Notes: generated by a model from the sequence alone, not told the origin. 12,438 nt of DNA from Desulfarculales bacterium UBA702 (GCA_002298165.1 DBMI01000050.1:1-12438); one strand, 5' to 3'; positions 1 to 6,493 are shown, numbered from the stretch's first letter. Numbers and translations: made by a program.

Positions 1-487
1 GGGACGAGTCCTGAACTTATCAATGCATGCTCCTGTTGTTCTGGGTATGACCCCTGAATTGAACGCGCAAGACGGCGAAAACCCGTTGAAGCCGGGGTGG
101 TTGCAAGATGCCGGCCAAAGTTGGACTTTGGAAAAAAAGAAGATGATAGGAGAAACCTGAGTGGTTGGCGTGATTATGCCCTGATGATGCAGAGGTGTAG
201 AGCCCGGATTTCAGCTTCGTGTCAACCGTGAAACGGGTAACATCTTTAGGTTTGGTGTCGGCCGGAGGGGTGTTAAGCGAGGCCACATTGGAATTCCTCC
301 TGTCCCAGGCAGGAAAATCCAATGTTCCTGTGCCGGTTGCGCCATTTTTAAGTAATCGACAGTGACAAACCAAGTTCTCTTAAGGGTTTGTCAATTGTTC
401 CGCCGGTCTGGCCAAGGCAGTCCAGCCGTTGAAGGATGAGAATCTTCTTGTGTCCGGCAGCAGGCAGAGTTTCAATTTCCCCGAATG
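1..487. other. Left flank without a convincing gene
   Basis: No convincing complete gene. On the plus strand, positions 2-160 are open from the window edge to a TGA (53 codons), so the tail of a gene starting outside the window is possible but unsupported by any recognisable motif. On the minus strand, a 117-codon frame at 373-20 begins with TTG, has no ribosome binding site and no family resemblance. No terminator for the merB-like gene is evident just downstream of its TAG. Confidence 0.4.
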
Positions 488-1198
488 CTATTCCGGTGTC
501 CAGAAAGGACCAGATTTGCCCAGCTTTTTTAATGATAGCAGCAATTCACCTGCGTATTCCTTCACTTTCGCAAGGTAGTCCGGCTCCAGACGTTTTTTCA
601 TAAGAGGACCGCTGAATACGAGTGCCCAATCAGACAAGGGCATAATCGAATCAGTTGAGACGGGGTCATAATGAGGCCAATTCCTGACGTGTTCTTCCGA
701 CCGGAAGAGGTTCATGCGGGCTCAAGCCTTACCCCAGGTTACTTCCCCCGTCAAAACCCTGGCTAAGGGGATATTCATGTGCCCCACTGTCGTGGGCGGA
801 TCAATTTCGAGGATATCCTCGTCACGCATGCGGACATGGATAGTTTGCCCACAATCCAGGCATTGAGTGTCGATTCGCAGTTCGGTGCCGGGGAAAAGCC
901 AGCGCACGGCCAGCACTTCAATTCCTCATTGGCCGTACCATTTTTGTTCCCCATTGATAGTCACACGATAATTGGTCGGTACATTAGAAAACGGAGCCCA
1001 GGATTCGATGTAGTCTGTATCTTTAACAAACCAGCAGGCAATGGAGGATTCGGCTGCCTGATGCTGCACCTGCCTGGCTTCTTCGGGTTGCAGGCCAAGA
1101 ATTGCCGCAAGTTCGGTATAATGCGGCGCCCTCCCGGTCCTCACAAAATGTTCCACAACAGAGGTGTAAGCGCGTTGCACCAGGGTGGATTCCTGCAT
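488..1198 (-). CDS. merB: MerB-family organomercurial lyase-like selenoprotein with two in-frame TGA (Sec) codons
   Basis: MerB cleaves the C-Hg bond of organomercurials in the cytoplasm. The three open segments 1198-929, 925-725 and 721-491 lie in one frame, separated only by TGA at 928-926 and 724-722; TAG at 490-488 ends the gene. Reading TGA as Sec gives 236 residues (classical MerB about 212). Residues 1-50 form the MerB-type helix-turn-helix region; about 60-90 match the segment before the active site, ending WYGQ-U91-GIE where MerB has YAWC96ALD99. C113 fits MerB Cys117. The second site, WGKA-U159-ARMNLF, aligns with MerB C159-CHVHFF, 15 residues before the conserved W. U91-U159 spacing is 68, against 63 in MerB. 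MerB Asp99 is Glu94 here. The ATG is preceded by GGAGG (1213-1209) with a 10-nt gap. No merA, merR or sel gene is visible nearby. The alternative is a pseudogene with two nonsense mutations, but these would have to hit exactly the two catalytic columns. Sec insertion and substrate are inferred. Confidence 0.82.
693..708 (-). promoter_or_regulatory. Candidate bacterial SECIS element for the second TGA
   Basis: On the minus strand a perfect 6-bp stem, TCTTCC (708-703) with GGAAGA (698-693), encloses the four-base loop GGTC. The loop starts 20 nt after the TGA. Known bacterial SECIS elements sit within the coding sequence just after UGA, about 16-37 nt from UGA to the apical loop, with G in the first loop bases; the E. 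coli fdhF loop is AGGUCU. This one fits on all counts. It would bind SelB and direct Sec insertion at codon 159. Confidence 0.7.
722..724 (-). other. In-frame TGA, predicted selenocysteine codon 159
   Basis: The codons before it read V-T-W-G-K-A and those after it A-R-M-N-L-F-R. Counting back from the conserved Trp, 15 residues separate it from the UGA, which matches the distance from MerB Cys159 to its Trp. This cysteine is the second catalytic thiol of MerB. A SECIS-like hairpin follows directly. Confidence 0.8.
885..917 (-). promoter_or_regulatory. Candidate SECIS region for the first TGA
   Basis: Two mutually exclusive folds are visible after this TGA. In one, GTGCTGG (916-910) pairs over 7 bp with CCGGCAC (891-885); inside it CC (909-908) can pair with GG (901-900), giving an apical loop GTGCGCT that begins 19 nt after the TGA with a G. 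In the other, AGTGC (917-913) pairs with GCGCT (905-901) around a TGGCCGT loop. Neither is as clean as the hairpin after the second TGA, so this is a tentative call. Confidence 0.42.
926..928 (-). other. In-frame TGA, predicted selenocysteine codon 91
   Basis: The codons before it read K-W-Y-G-Q and those after it G-I-E-V-L, with no frame change. The position corresponds to MerB Cys96 in the YAWCALD motif, a catalytic cysteine. A conventional annotation would stop here and produce a 90-residue fragment lacking the active site. Confidence 0.78.
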
Positions 1199-1659
1199 AA
1201 TATCGTTGCCTCCAATTGTGACGTGTTAGTCCAGGACTCAATGTAAGGAGATGCGAATATCCGTTGGTTCGTTATAGGGGCAAAAATAAGAATATATGAG
1301 GATCAGGTCAATTAGGAGTGGTCACTCGATGCAGATTTAAACTTGGATGTCTAAATTGGGCAAATTGGGGTAAAGCCAAGCCAAACCGGCTAAACTTCTC
1401 GCGAGTTTTCAAAATGGATGGCTTACATGGGCCTTAGAAACTCATATTCGGTATTGAAAATTGACCATCTAACAATCGGCGAGCTATCACCATGCCAAAT
1501 TGACACCCACATCAATGGGTCGAGGACCGAGCGTTGAACTCAGCTCTCCCCTCGGAAATCTTCGATCTTTGTAGACTGAACCGGCGAGCGATACGTCTCC
1601 TGAAAACAAAGCCGATTTTTATCTTTTTACCCGCCAATGCCGGTTTAAAGGAGCGAATC
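1199..1659. other. Intergenic region between divergent genes
   Basis: This 460-bp spacer separates the minus-strand merB-like gene from the plus-strand Gly-rich gene. It contains the possible minus-strand promoter at 1311-1283. A weak plus-strand candidate is TTGACC (1461-1466) with TATCAC (1485-1490) and an 18-bp spacer. Codons upstream of 1660 in the Gly-rich frame are open back to 1534 but look non-coding. I see no RNA gene. Confidence 0.4.
1283..1311 (-). promoter_or_regulatory. Possible sigma-70-type promoter for the merB-like gene
   Basis: On the minus strand TTGACC (1311-1306) and TATTTT (1288-1283) are separated by 17 bp. The first matches the -35 consensus at 5 of 6 positions and the second matches the -10 consensus at 4 of 6. 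It would give a leader of roughly 75-80 nt before the ATG at 1198. A TATAAC (1276-1271) slightly downstream is an alternative -10 without a convincing -35. No MerR-type dyad was recognised here. Confidence 0.3.
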
Positions 1660-2157
1660 ATGAAGAATTTAATCAAGGCCTTCTCGATAGTGGTTATTGT
1701 AGCTGCTGCGCTGATCCTGGTTGCATCCCCCGGATATTCATTCCAAGGCCGCGGCGGCCCTGGTGGCCCAGGAGGTGGTGGTCACGGCGGTGGTGGTCAC
1801 GTCGGCCCTGGCGGTCCCGGCGGTGGTGGTCACGTCGGCCCTGGGGGGCACGGCGGTGGAGGGCACGGCGGCTCCGGATATTATGGACGTTACGGACATC
1901 ATGGGGGGCATGGGTATTACGGAGGCCATCGCGGGGGCCATCGGTATTACGGGTGGGGCGCCGGGTGGGGGCTATACTACGGGGGATTTTATGGTTACCC
2001 CTACTACGGCTATCCTTATTATGCTGATTACCCCACTTATTACTATCGGCCATATTATAGGCCCTACACTGTTGTTTACCGGGAAACTGAAGTCAGAACG
2101 CGTCCCCGGCCAGCGCCGGTCCGAAGGGCTCCCGCGCCTATTCCGGACCGCAACTAA
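1660..2157 (+). CDS. Secreted Gly/His/Tyr-rich low-complexity protein
   Basis: The function is not known. The start is ATG at 1660, preceded by AAAGGAG (1648-1653); the frame is open upstream to 1534, but only the 1660 start puts a signal peptide at the N-terminus. The 165-residue product has a short Lys-containing head, a hydrophobic stretch at residues 5-24 and a likely cleavage after GYS (about residue 27). Then come GGGGHVGPGGP-type repeats (about 29-75), a Gly/His/Tyr part (75-100), a Tyr/Pro-rich part (100-140) with YPYYGYPYY, and a basic Arg/Pro tail. Such compositions occur in exported or outer-surface proteins of Gram-negative bacteria; the His residues might bind metal, but this is inference. 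It precedes an L,D-transpeptidase gene by about 70 bp, so the two may be co-transcribed. Confidence 0.72.
   Translation: MKNLIKAFSIVVIVAAALILVASPGYSFQGRGGPGGPGGGGHGGGGHVGPGGPGGGGHVGPGGHGGGGHGGSGYYGRYGHHGGHGYYGGHRGGHRYYGWGAGWGLYYGGFYGYPYYGYPYYADYPTYYYRPYYRPYTVVYRETEVRTRPRPAPVRRAPAPIPDRN
1786..1851 (+). repeat. Two tandem copies of a 33-bp coding repeat
   Basis: Units 1786-1818 and 1819-1851 match at 30 of 33 positions. Each encodes GGGGHVGPGG followed by P or H. Shorter Gly-His units flank them (1768-1785 and 1852-1872). The length is a multiple of three, so copy number can change without breaking the frame. Confidence 0.75.
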
Positions 2158-2228
2158 TTCGGTTCGGCGCCCATTGGCATCGATACGAAACAATGCATGG
2201 GCTGCCCTGACTTCATCCCAGTCCAAAG

Positions 2229-3161
2229 ATGCACCGATTCGATGCGGAAGATAAATTGAAAACGACGGAAAAGATCAGGCTGTGCCGTTTGGCGGCATTA
2301 AGAGGCAGGAAGCGTTTTTGGGGCGCATCCTCGCTTGCGGCGGGTATAGCGACAGGGATTTGCCTGAGCCTTGCGGTCGGTCCTTTCAGTCCTCACCGGG
2401 TAGCCGCTTCGGAAAATGCCGCGCAAGTCTCGGAGCCGGACAGTTCGCTGTCTGCGCTTCAAGCCGCGGTAATCCGACCGGTGCGACCTGTCGTTGCGCC
2501 TCACCCCAAATGCGCGAATTTCAATGGTGAGAATAAATCCAGAAACGCCCAGAAAATGGCGGATTGGGTCGCCGATTCGCGTGATAATCGGGGCATGCCA
2601 TTTGCCATCGTAGACAAAACGGACGCCAAAGTCTTCGTATTCGATGCTTGGGGGCGACTTCGCGGTGCAGCCCCGGTCCTGCTGGGCCTCGCAAAGGGCG
2701 ATTACAACGTCCCAGGTATCGGTAGCCGGAAAATCTCGGAAATTCGCCCTGATGAGCGCACCACACCGGCCGGCCGCTTCGTTGCCTCGATTGGGCTCAA
2801 CGCTAAAAAGATAGATGTCCTCTGGGTGGACTACAAAAATGCCGTTTCCCTGCATCGCGTGGTAACGAATAATCCTCAGGAGCGGCGCCTGGAGCGCCTG
2901 GCCTCTACAACTTCGCTTGACAAGCGCATATCCTATGGATGCATCAATGTTCCGGCGATTTTTTTCGATACTGTTGTGAAGCCGGCTTTCAAGGGAACGT
3001 ACGGGATTGTTTACGTGCTGCCTGAAACGCGGCCGATCAGTGAAATTTTTATGGCATACTATGACGTCGAGTTGCGCTGGGGGAAGGGAAGAAATGCCGG
3101 AACTTACGAGCATCCAAAGCCCTGGCCTCCGACAGCTGGTCTCAGGTCCGAAGCCCCGTAA
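2229..3161 (+). CDS. L,D-transpeptidase (YkuD domain) family protein
   Basis: L,D-transpeptidases use an active-site Cys in the periplasm to form 3-3 peptidoglycan cross-links or to attach proteins to peptidoglycan. The 310-residue product has a basic N-terminus, one hydrophobic segment (about 33-52) that may act as signal or membrane anchor, a low-complexity linker (60-100), and a YkuD-like domain (about 124-265). The catalytic pattern is visible as SLH209R and SYG-C238-INV; the usual motif is SHGC(V/I)R, so Tyr236 and Asn240 are variants also seen in proteobacterial members. ATG 2229 has no clear ribosome binding site; TTG 2256, after GGAAG (2246-2250), is a credible alternative start. It follows the Gly-rich gene in the same direction. 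The family assignment is secure; the exact reaction is not. Confidence 0.85.
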   Translation: MHRFDAEDKLKTTEKIRLCRLAALRGRKRFWGASSLAAGIATGICLSLAVGPFSPHRVAASENAAQVSEPDSSLSALQAAVIRPVRPVVAPHPKCANFNGENKSRNAQKMADWVADSRDNRGMPFAIVDKTDAKVFVFDAWGRLRGAAPVLLGLAKGDYNVPGIGSRKISEIRPDERTTPAGRFVASIGLNAKKIDVLWVDYKNAVSLHRVVTNNPQERRLERLASTTSLDKRISYGCINVPAIFFDTVVKPAFKGTYGIVYVLPETRPISEIFMAYYDVELRWGKGRNAGTYEHPKPWPPTAGLRSEAP

Positions 3162-3536
3162 GGACCCATGCTCAAGCCCCTCCTGATAATTTTGCAGGAT
3201 CTATTTCGATTTATTTATTCCTCGACCGTTTAAATCCTTATCCCCTTTAGGGGCTTTCCTCTTGTTTTTTCCCTTTTCCAGGCCAAGGTGCCTTCATATT
3301 CCGGCCCGAATATGACCTGTCCAGTCCCATTGCATTTGGGACCAGGGAGGACTCTGCGATATTCCACTGTGGCTTGATCAATGGAACCTATCTTGGTTAT
3401 AAATATGCCACGTGGCAAATAGTTCCGCGGCAAATGATGGCTTTTAAAGAAATGGTTAAATTTATACTCGCAATTGCATTCATCGAAACAGATACAGAAC
3501 CAGACATTTAAGCGCTTTACCAGAGGATGAGGAACG
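3162..3536. other. Intergenic region, 375 bp
   Basis: A short CCCC-TTTA-GGGG hairpin (3242-3253) with a T6 run 12 nt further on (3265-3270) could be a weak terminator for the upstream transpeptidase gene, but the stem is only 4 bp. A 67-codon minus-strand frame (3433-3230) starts with TTG and lacks a ribosome binding site. Nothing else is recognisable. Confidence 0.35.
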
Positions 3537-3761
3537 TTGAAAAACTGGAAGTGTTCATGCTGTAATTATTTCACTGAATCCGAGCGCTGCCCTTCCTGCA
3601 AATATGCAAACTGCAGGGGGTGCCACTTGCTTCAGTTTATGCATACGCCACCCGTTGTGTGCCCGTCATGTATGCAGGAATGCGAATTCACGGATATCGG
3701 CGACGATCCCGAAATTATTGCTGAACACGCTCGCGCGCGCAAGGCAATCCCCAGTAATTAG
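3537..3761 (+). CDS. Small Cys-rich zinc-ribbon-like protein
   Basis: The function is unknown. The 74-residue product starts at TTG 3537 after GAGG (3529-3532). Cysteines occur at residues 6, 8, 9, 18, 21, 26, 29, 42, 45 and 49. The pairs C18-P-S-C21, C26-R-G-C29 and C42-P-S-C45 are typical zinc-ribbon or zinc-knuckle half sites, and the W-K-C-S-C-C-N-Y opening resembles rubredoxin-like ribbons. It most likely binds two structural zinc ions. The C-terminal 25 residues are acidic and then Ala/Arg-rich. It stands alone between two L,D-transpeptidase genes with long spacers on both sides. The clustered Cys pattern makes a real gene likely despite the TTG start. Confidence 0.6.
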   Translation: MKNWKCSCCNYFTESERCPSCKYANCRGCHLLQFMHTPPVVCPSCMQECEFTDIGDDPEIIAEHARARKAIPSN

Positions 3762-4155
3762 GCCCACGCCCAATTCAGCACGGCCGGGTCACGCATTCTT
3801 ACGCATCGGGCCTTCGGTCGCGCAAAATGAATCTTCGCCTGCGAGCGTCCTCGATCAGTGGGGATCCATCTCGGCCATCAGGATCCTTCCTCAAAGTCTA
3901 GACACGCCAGGATCTCTCCTGCCGGACCGGCAAGCAGACTGCTGCCCCCCAGTTCGTGATGCTCCGCATATACCGGTCCAGGATCCTGAATCAACAAAAA
4001 TGAGTTAATACTAATATCCCTGCCATCCGATAATCCGTATCATACTACGAACATTGTTGCATGCTGTCTCGGGAAGTTGTAGGCTTTTGCGAGCCGGCAT
4101 TGGTTTGAGGTAAATGAGGGATGTGCTTTTCGGGGCTGCACCGGACAGGGAGATC
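3762..4155. other. Intergenic region, nothing recognised
   Basis: A 134-codon plus-strand frame crosses this spacer (3604-4008), but its first part is only the shifted reading of the zinc-ribbon gene and the rest has no recognisable motif. Several AGGATC-containing words recur between 3860 and 3990 without forming an ordered repeat. No promoter or RNA was recognised. Confidence 0.35.
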
Positions 4156-5022
4156 ATGAGACGGGATTCAAGAAGTTGGTTTCGAGTCTACATTATCTGC
4201 ACCACTCTATTCTTTATCTCTCCAATTGCTTTTGCCGCGCCCGCTCCCATTGATGGCAAACTCTATTCAGAGCTTGTAAAATTTACCCCCGAACGGGAAA
4301 TCGTTGAAGTGGATGGCGTGCCCTGCCTAAAAGTGTATATCCCAAAGGGGAAGTCACTCAGCTATTTCTGTCGCTTCGTCAAATACTTTGATCGCAATTT
4401 CTTCTTCTATCGCCAGCAGATCGCTCTTATAAACCGCCTTGAACCCATGGCCATAGTTGATGGCGAGGACAGCCTGAGCACCAATGTGAAGTTTGTTTAT
4501 GTCCCGCTCAATTTTTCAATACGCCCGAAGATACTTCCCGAACGCATCGAATCCGTTGCCCGCTCGCCGCAGTTCATTCTGGTTGACATCGGCCAGCAGT
4601 GCCTCGGGCTGTATGAATACGGCAAACTGGTTCACTTGTTTCCCATTTCATCCGGTAAGAACGGAACACCGGCGAAAAAATTTGTCATACAGTCCAAAGA
4701 GCAGGATCACTTCTCGACAAAATACGATAATGCCTGGATGCCATACTCTCTTAGGCTCTATGGGAATTATTTCCTGCATGGCGGCATTCTTCCGAGTTAT
4801 GCCGCTTCCCATGGATGCGTCCGGCTTATCTATGAAAACGCCGTTTTCGTTTACGAGTGGGCAAAAGTCGGGACTCCCGGCGAAGTAATCAATCGGACAG
4901 CTTCAAAGCAGAAAGAAATAGCTCAGAATAAGGACAAAGCAGCTTTGAGACAAAAAGAAGCAGCCCTGATTAAGGCGAGAGTTCCGGATGAGGATGAGCC
5001 TGATATCAAGACAATATTTTAA
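4156..5022 (+). CDS. Secreted L,D-transpeptidase (YkuD / ErfK-YbiS type)
   Basis: The product (288 residues from ATG 4156) has a clear signal peptide: basic MRRDSRSWFR, hydrophobic core 11-25, and AFA before the likely cleavage site near residue 27. AGGGAG (4147-4152) lies just before this ATG. An in-frame ATG at 4114 would add 14 residues that spoil the signal peptide. Residues 30-135 are a unique region. The YkuD domain runs from about 138 to 245, with the catalytic set H208-G-G and S218-H-G-C221-V-R, an exact match to the family signature. Residues 250-288 form a charged, Lys/Glu-rich tail, probably helical. It would act in the periplasm on peptidoglycan peptides. It is more canonical than the transpeptidase at 2229 and only distantly similar to it, so the two are probably not a recent duplication. 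Confidence 0.87.
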   Translation: MRRDSRSWFRVYIICTTLFFISPIAFAAPAPIDGKLYSELVKFTPEREIVEVDGVPCLKVYIPKGKSLSYFCRFVKYFDRNFFFYRQQIALINRLEPMAIVDGEDSLSTNVKFVYVPLNFSIRPKILPERIESVARSPQFILVDIGQQCLGLYEYGKLVHLFPISSGKNGTPAKKFVIQSKEQDHFSTKYDNAWMPYSLRLYGNYFLHGGILPSYAASHGCVRLIYENAVFVYEWAKVGTPGEVINRTASKQKEIAQNKDKAALRQKEAALIKARVPDEDEPDIKTIF

Positions 5023-5083
5023 TCAGGTAATTTAACCTTCCGCACAATGAATCCACTACCAGCCTGATTAGTTTTCACCAAAC

Positions 5084-5112
5084 TCCCTAACGAGCTTTTT
5101 TGAGGGGTTTTT
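5084..5112 (+). terminator. Weak intrinsic terminator candidate after the L,D-transpeptidase gene
   Basis: TCCCT (5084-5088) can pair with AGGGG (5103-5107, one G-U pair) and is followed by T5 (5108-5112). The loop is 14 nt and itself T-rich, so the structure is marginal. A competing inverted repeat, CGAGC (5091-5095) with GCTCG (5113-5117), overlaps it. Confidence 0.3.
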
Positions 5113-5244
5113 GCTCGCCGCTTCATCACCGGCCCTATGCACATTCGGTCGTATCGGGAGGGGCAGGGCAAGTACGTCAGGGTTCCCTGGGCGGATTCAC
5201 TGCCTTAAGCTTCCCTGGTGCAACCTGGTGATGAGCTGGCTCTA

Positions 5245-5378
5245 TGGTGCAGAATGCGGTATTCCTGCTGCCGCATTTTGCAACAACGTGAGGCAAAAAG
5301 CACCTTGGGTCTAAGTTGTCGTTTTTACAGAAGATATATGGAATTTCATACGCCTTGGTGCATAATGCAGCAATCCTG
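5245..5378 (+). repeat. Degenerate 23-bp direct repeat, 111 bp apart
   Basis: Copies at 5245-5267 and 5356-5378 match at 19 of 23 positions and share the words TGGTGCA, AATGC and TCCTG. Sequence on either side does not continue the match. The role is unknown. Confidence 0.4.
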
Positions 5379-5572
5379 GATCCAGCAAAAAAATTCTTTG
5401 AAATGTCGTACTAAGATGCATGCGCTGAAGTCCAACAAAAACCGCCACTTGCAAATCGACACGTAAACAGTTAATTTTGGCCTGAATCCTGCTCTTACCT
5501 CACCATAAAACTTTGACTAAAACGGCCGTATAAGAATTCGCGCGATTTTTAAAATGAGAAAGGGGGACCCCC

Positions 5573-6472
5573 ATGGACGAAAAAGGCCGCAAGGAAACGG
5601 GACCGGTGGTTTTTTCTATGCCCAATACTCAGTGCATCTGGAGCAAATCCGGCGTGATCGAGTCCACTGAGTGCGATAACGCTTTCGATTGCCTTGGATG
5701 CTCCATTGAAAAGACCGCCCTGGCGGTACTCGAAAAGGAGTGCAGGGCCAGCGGAAAGGCAGGGGCGTGTACGGGCAGCATGATGAGCATCATGCCTCAG
5801 GGCAAATGCCGACACATGCTAAGCGGACGTCTCTCCTACTGCCTCTGCTCTCACGACAGTTGCGCGAACTGCCCGGTCGAACAAATGATAGAAGATTCCG
5901 GCATAGCTCCGACAAAAGTCAAATCGGAACATGCCGATGCACAGGGATACGAAATTGCGAAGAACTACTACTACCACCGCGCACACACTTGGGCACGGGT
6001 CGAGTACGGTGGTGTGGTAAGGATTGGGTTGGATGATTTTGCGCTACGGCTGCTCGGTCAGCAAGACTCGATCGAAGCGCCCCTCCCGGGCTCGAAAGTC
6101 AACCAGGGGGGACCGGCGGTAATTTTGAAGCGGGAAGAAAATAAAGCCGCGGTTATTTGCCCCGTGGATGGGATAGTGCTGGAAGTGAACCAGAAAGTGC
6201 TTGAAAAGGCGAGCCTCGCCAATGCCTCGCCCTACGAGGACGGATGGCTCATGCTGATTCAGCCCACCAATTTAAAAGACAATCTTAAGAACCTGTTCTT
6301 CGACGCGGAAGGAAAGTCCTGGATCGAAGACTCGGCGATGACGCTGAATGCGTTGCTGGCCTCGGAAGGTGCCTTCTCGCTGGTCGCGGCGGGCACCGAG
6401 ACCGCCAGTGACGTCCTAAAGGATGCGCCGGAAATCGGCTGGAAAAAACTGGTCGAGGAATTCCTGGAATAG
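5573..6472 (+). CDS. gcvH: GcvH-like lipoyl protein with Cys-rich N-terminal region
   Basis: GcvH carries the aminomethyl group on a lipoyl-lysine in glycine cleavage; related proteins serve as lipoyl carriers in other pathways. The 299-residue product is more than twice the usual 125-130. Residues 128-240 are the GcvH domain: HTWARVE with GVVRIGLDDFA, then REEN-K191-AA ahead of CPVDGIVLEVN, and SPYEDGWLMLIQP. K191 aligns with the lipoylated lysine. Residues 15-105 contain 11 Cys (21, 34, 40, 43, 57, 66, 79, 90, 92, 97, 100), starting with a C-x12-C-x5-C-x2-C pattern suited to metal or Fe-S binding. A C-terminal tail (250-299) is unassigned. The ribosome binding site AAGGGGG (5560-5566) is strong. 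No gcvT, gcvP or lipoylation gene is adjacent, so a role outside glycine cleavage is plausible. The domain call is firm; pathway is open. Confidence 0.85.
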   Translation: MDEKGRKETGPVVFSMPNTQCIWSKSGVIESTECDNAFDCLGCSIEKTALAVLEKECRASGKAGACTGSMMSIMPQGKCRHMLSGRLSYCLCSHDSCANCPVEQMIEDSGIAPTKVKSEHADAQGYEIAKNYYYHRAHTWARVEYGGVVRIGLDDFALRLLGQQDSIEAPLPGSKVNQGGPAVILKREENKAAVICPVDGIVLEVNQKVLEKASLANASPYEDGWLMLIQPTNLKDNLKNLFFDAEGKSWIEDSAMTLNALLASEGAFSLVAAGTETASDVLKDAPEIGWKKLVEEFLE

Positions 6473-6493
6473 AATACTTAACCGAATAGGATA

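Larger units (their letters stand above)
5023..5572. other. Intergenic region, 550 bp
   Basis: No convincing gene. It holds the weak terminator near 5084, a degenerate direct repeat (5245-5267 and 5356-5378), and a 7-bp inverted repeat AATGCGG/CCGCATT (5253-5259, 5271-5277) followed by a short T run. Short plus-strand frames at 5111-5314 and 5218-5466 lack ribosome binding sites and motifs. Close to the downstream gene, TTGACT (5513-5518) and TATAAG (5529-5534) are only 10 bp apart, too close to work as a promoter pair. Confidence 0.35.

Noticed and set aside
348..542. A 65-codon minus-strand frame overlapping the 3' end of the merB-like gene, with plausible-looking residues (such as GHKKILILQRLDCLGQ)
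   Set aside because: It has no ATG, GTG or TTG near its beginning and is preceded by TGA. It could be a remnant or a chance frame. A third Sec codon was considered but the overlap with a good MerB frame makes it unlikely.
488..1198. The MerB-like region as a pseudogene or as three separate small genes
   Set aside because: All segments share one frame, the only interruptions are two TGAs, both fall on catalytic Cys columns, a ribosome binding site serves only the first segment, and a SECIS-like hairpin follows the second TGA.
779..1246. A 155-codon plus-strand frame opposite the merB-like gene
   Set aside because: It is the antisense reading of the merB-like gene; it has no ribosome binding site and no recognisable motif.
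1721..2254. Long plus-strand and minus-strand frames over the Gly-rich repeat region
   Set aside because: GC-rich GGN repeats leave all frames open; the low-complexity Ala/Val/Thr translations have no start signals.
2298..3113. A 271-codon minus-strand frame
   Set aside because: It is antisense to the L,D-transpeptidase, whose catalytic motifs are intact on the plus strand.
3230..3433. A minus-strand 67-codon frame containing PKCNGTGQV, reminiscent of a DnaJ-type zinc motif
   Set aside because: Only one half-site with a single Cys is present, the start is TTG without a ribosome binding site, and there is no second motif.
5245..5378. Sigma-54 promoter reading of the TGGTGC-N4-TGC words in the direct repeat
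   Set aside because: The GG and GC elements are two bases too close for the -24/-12 spacing.
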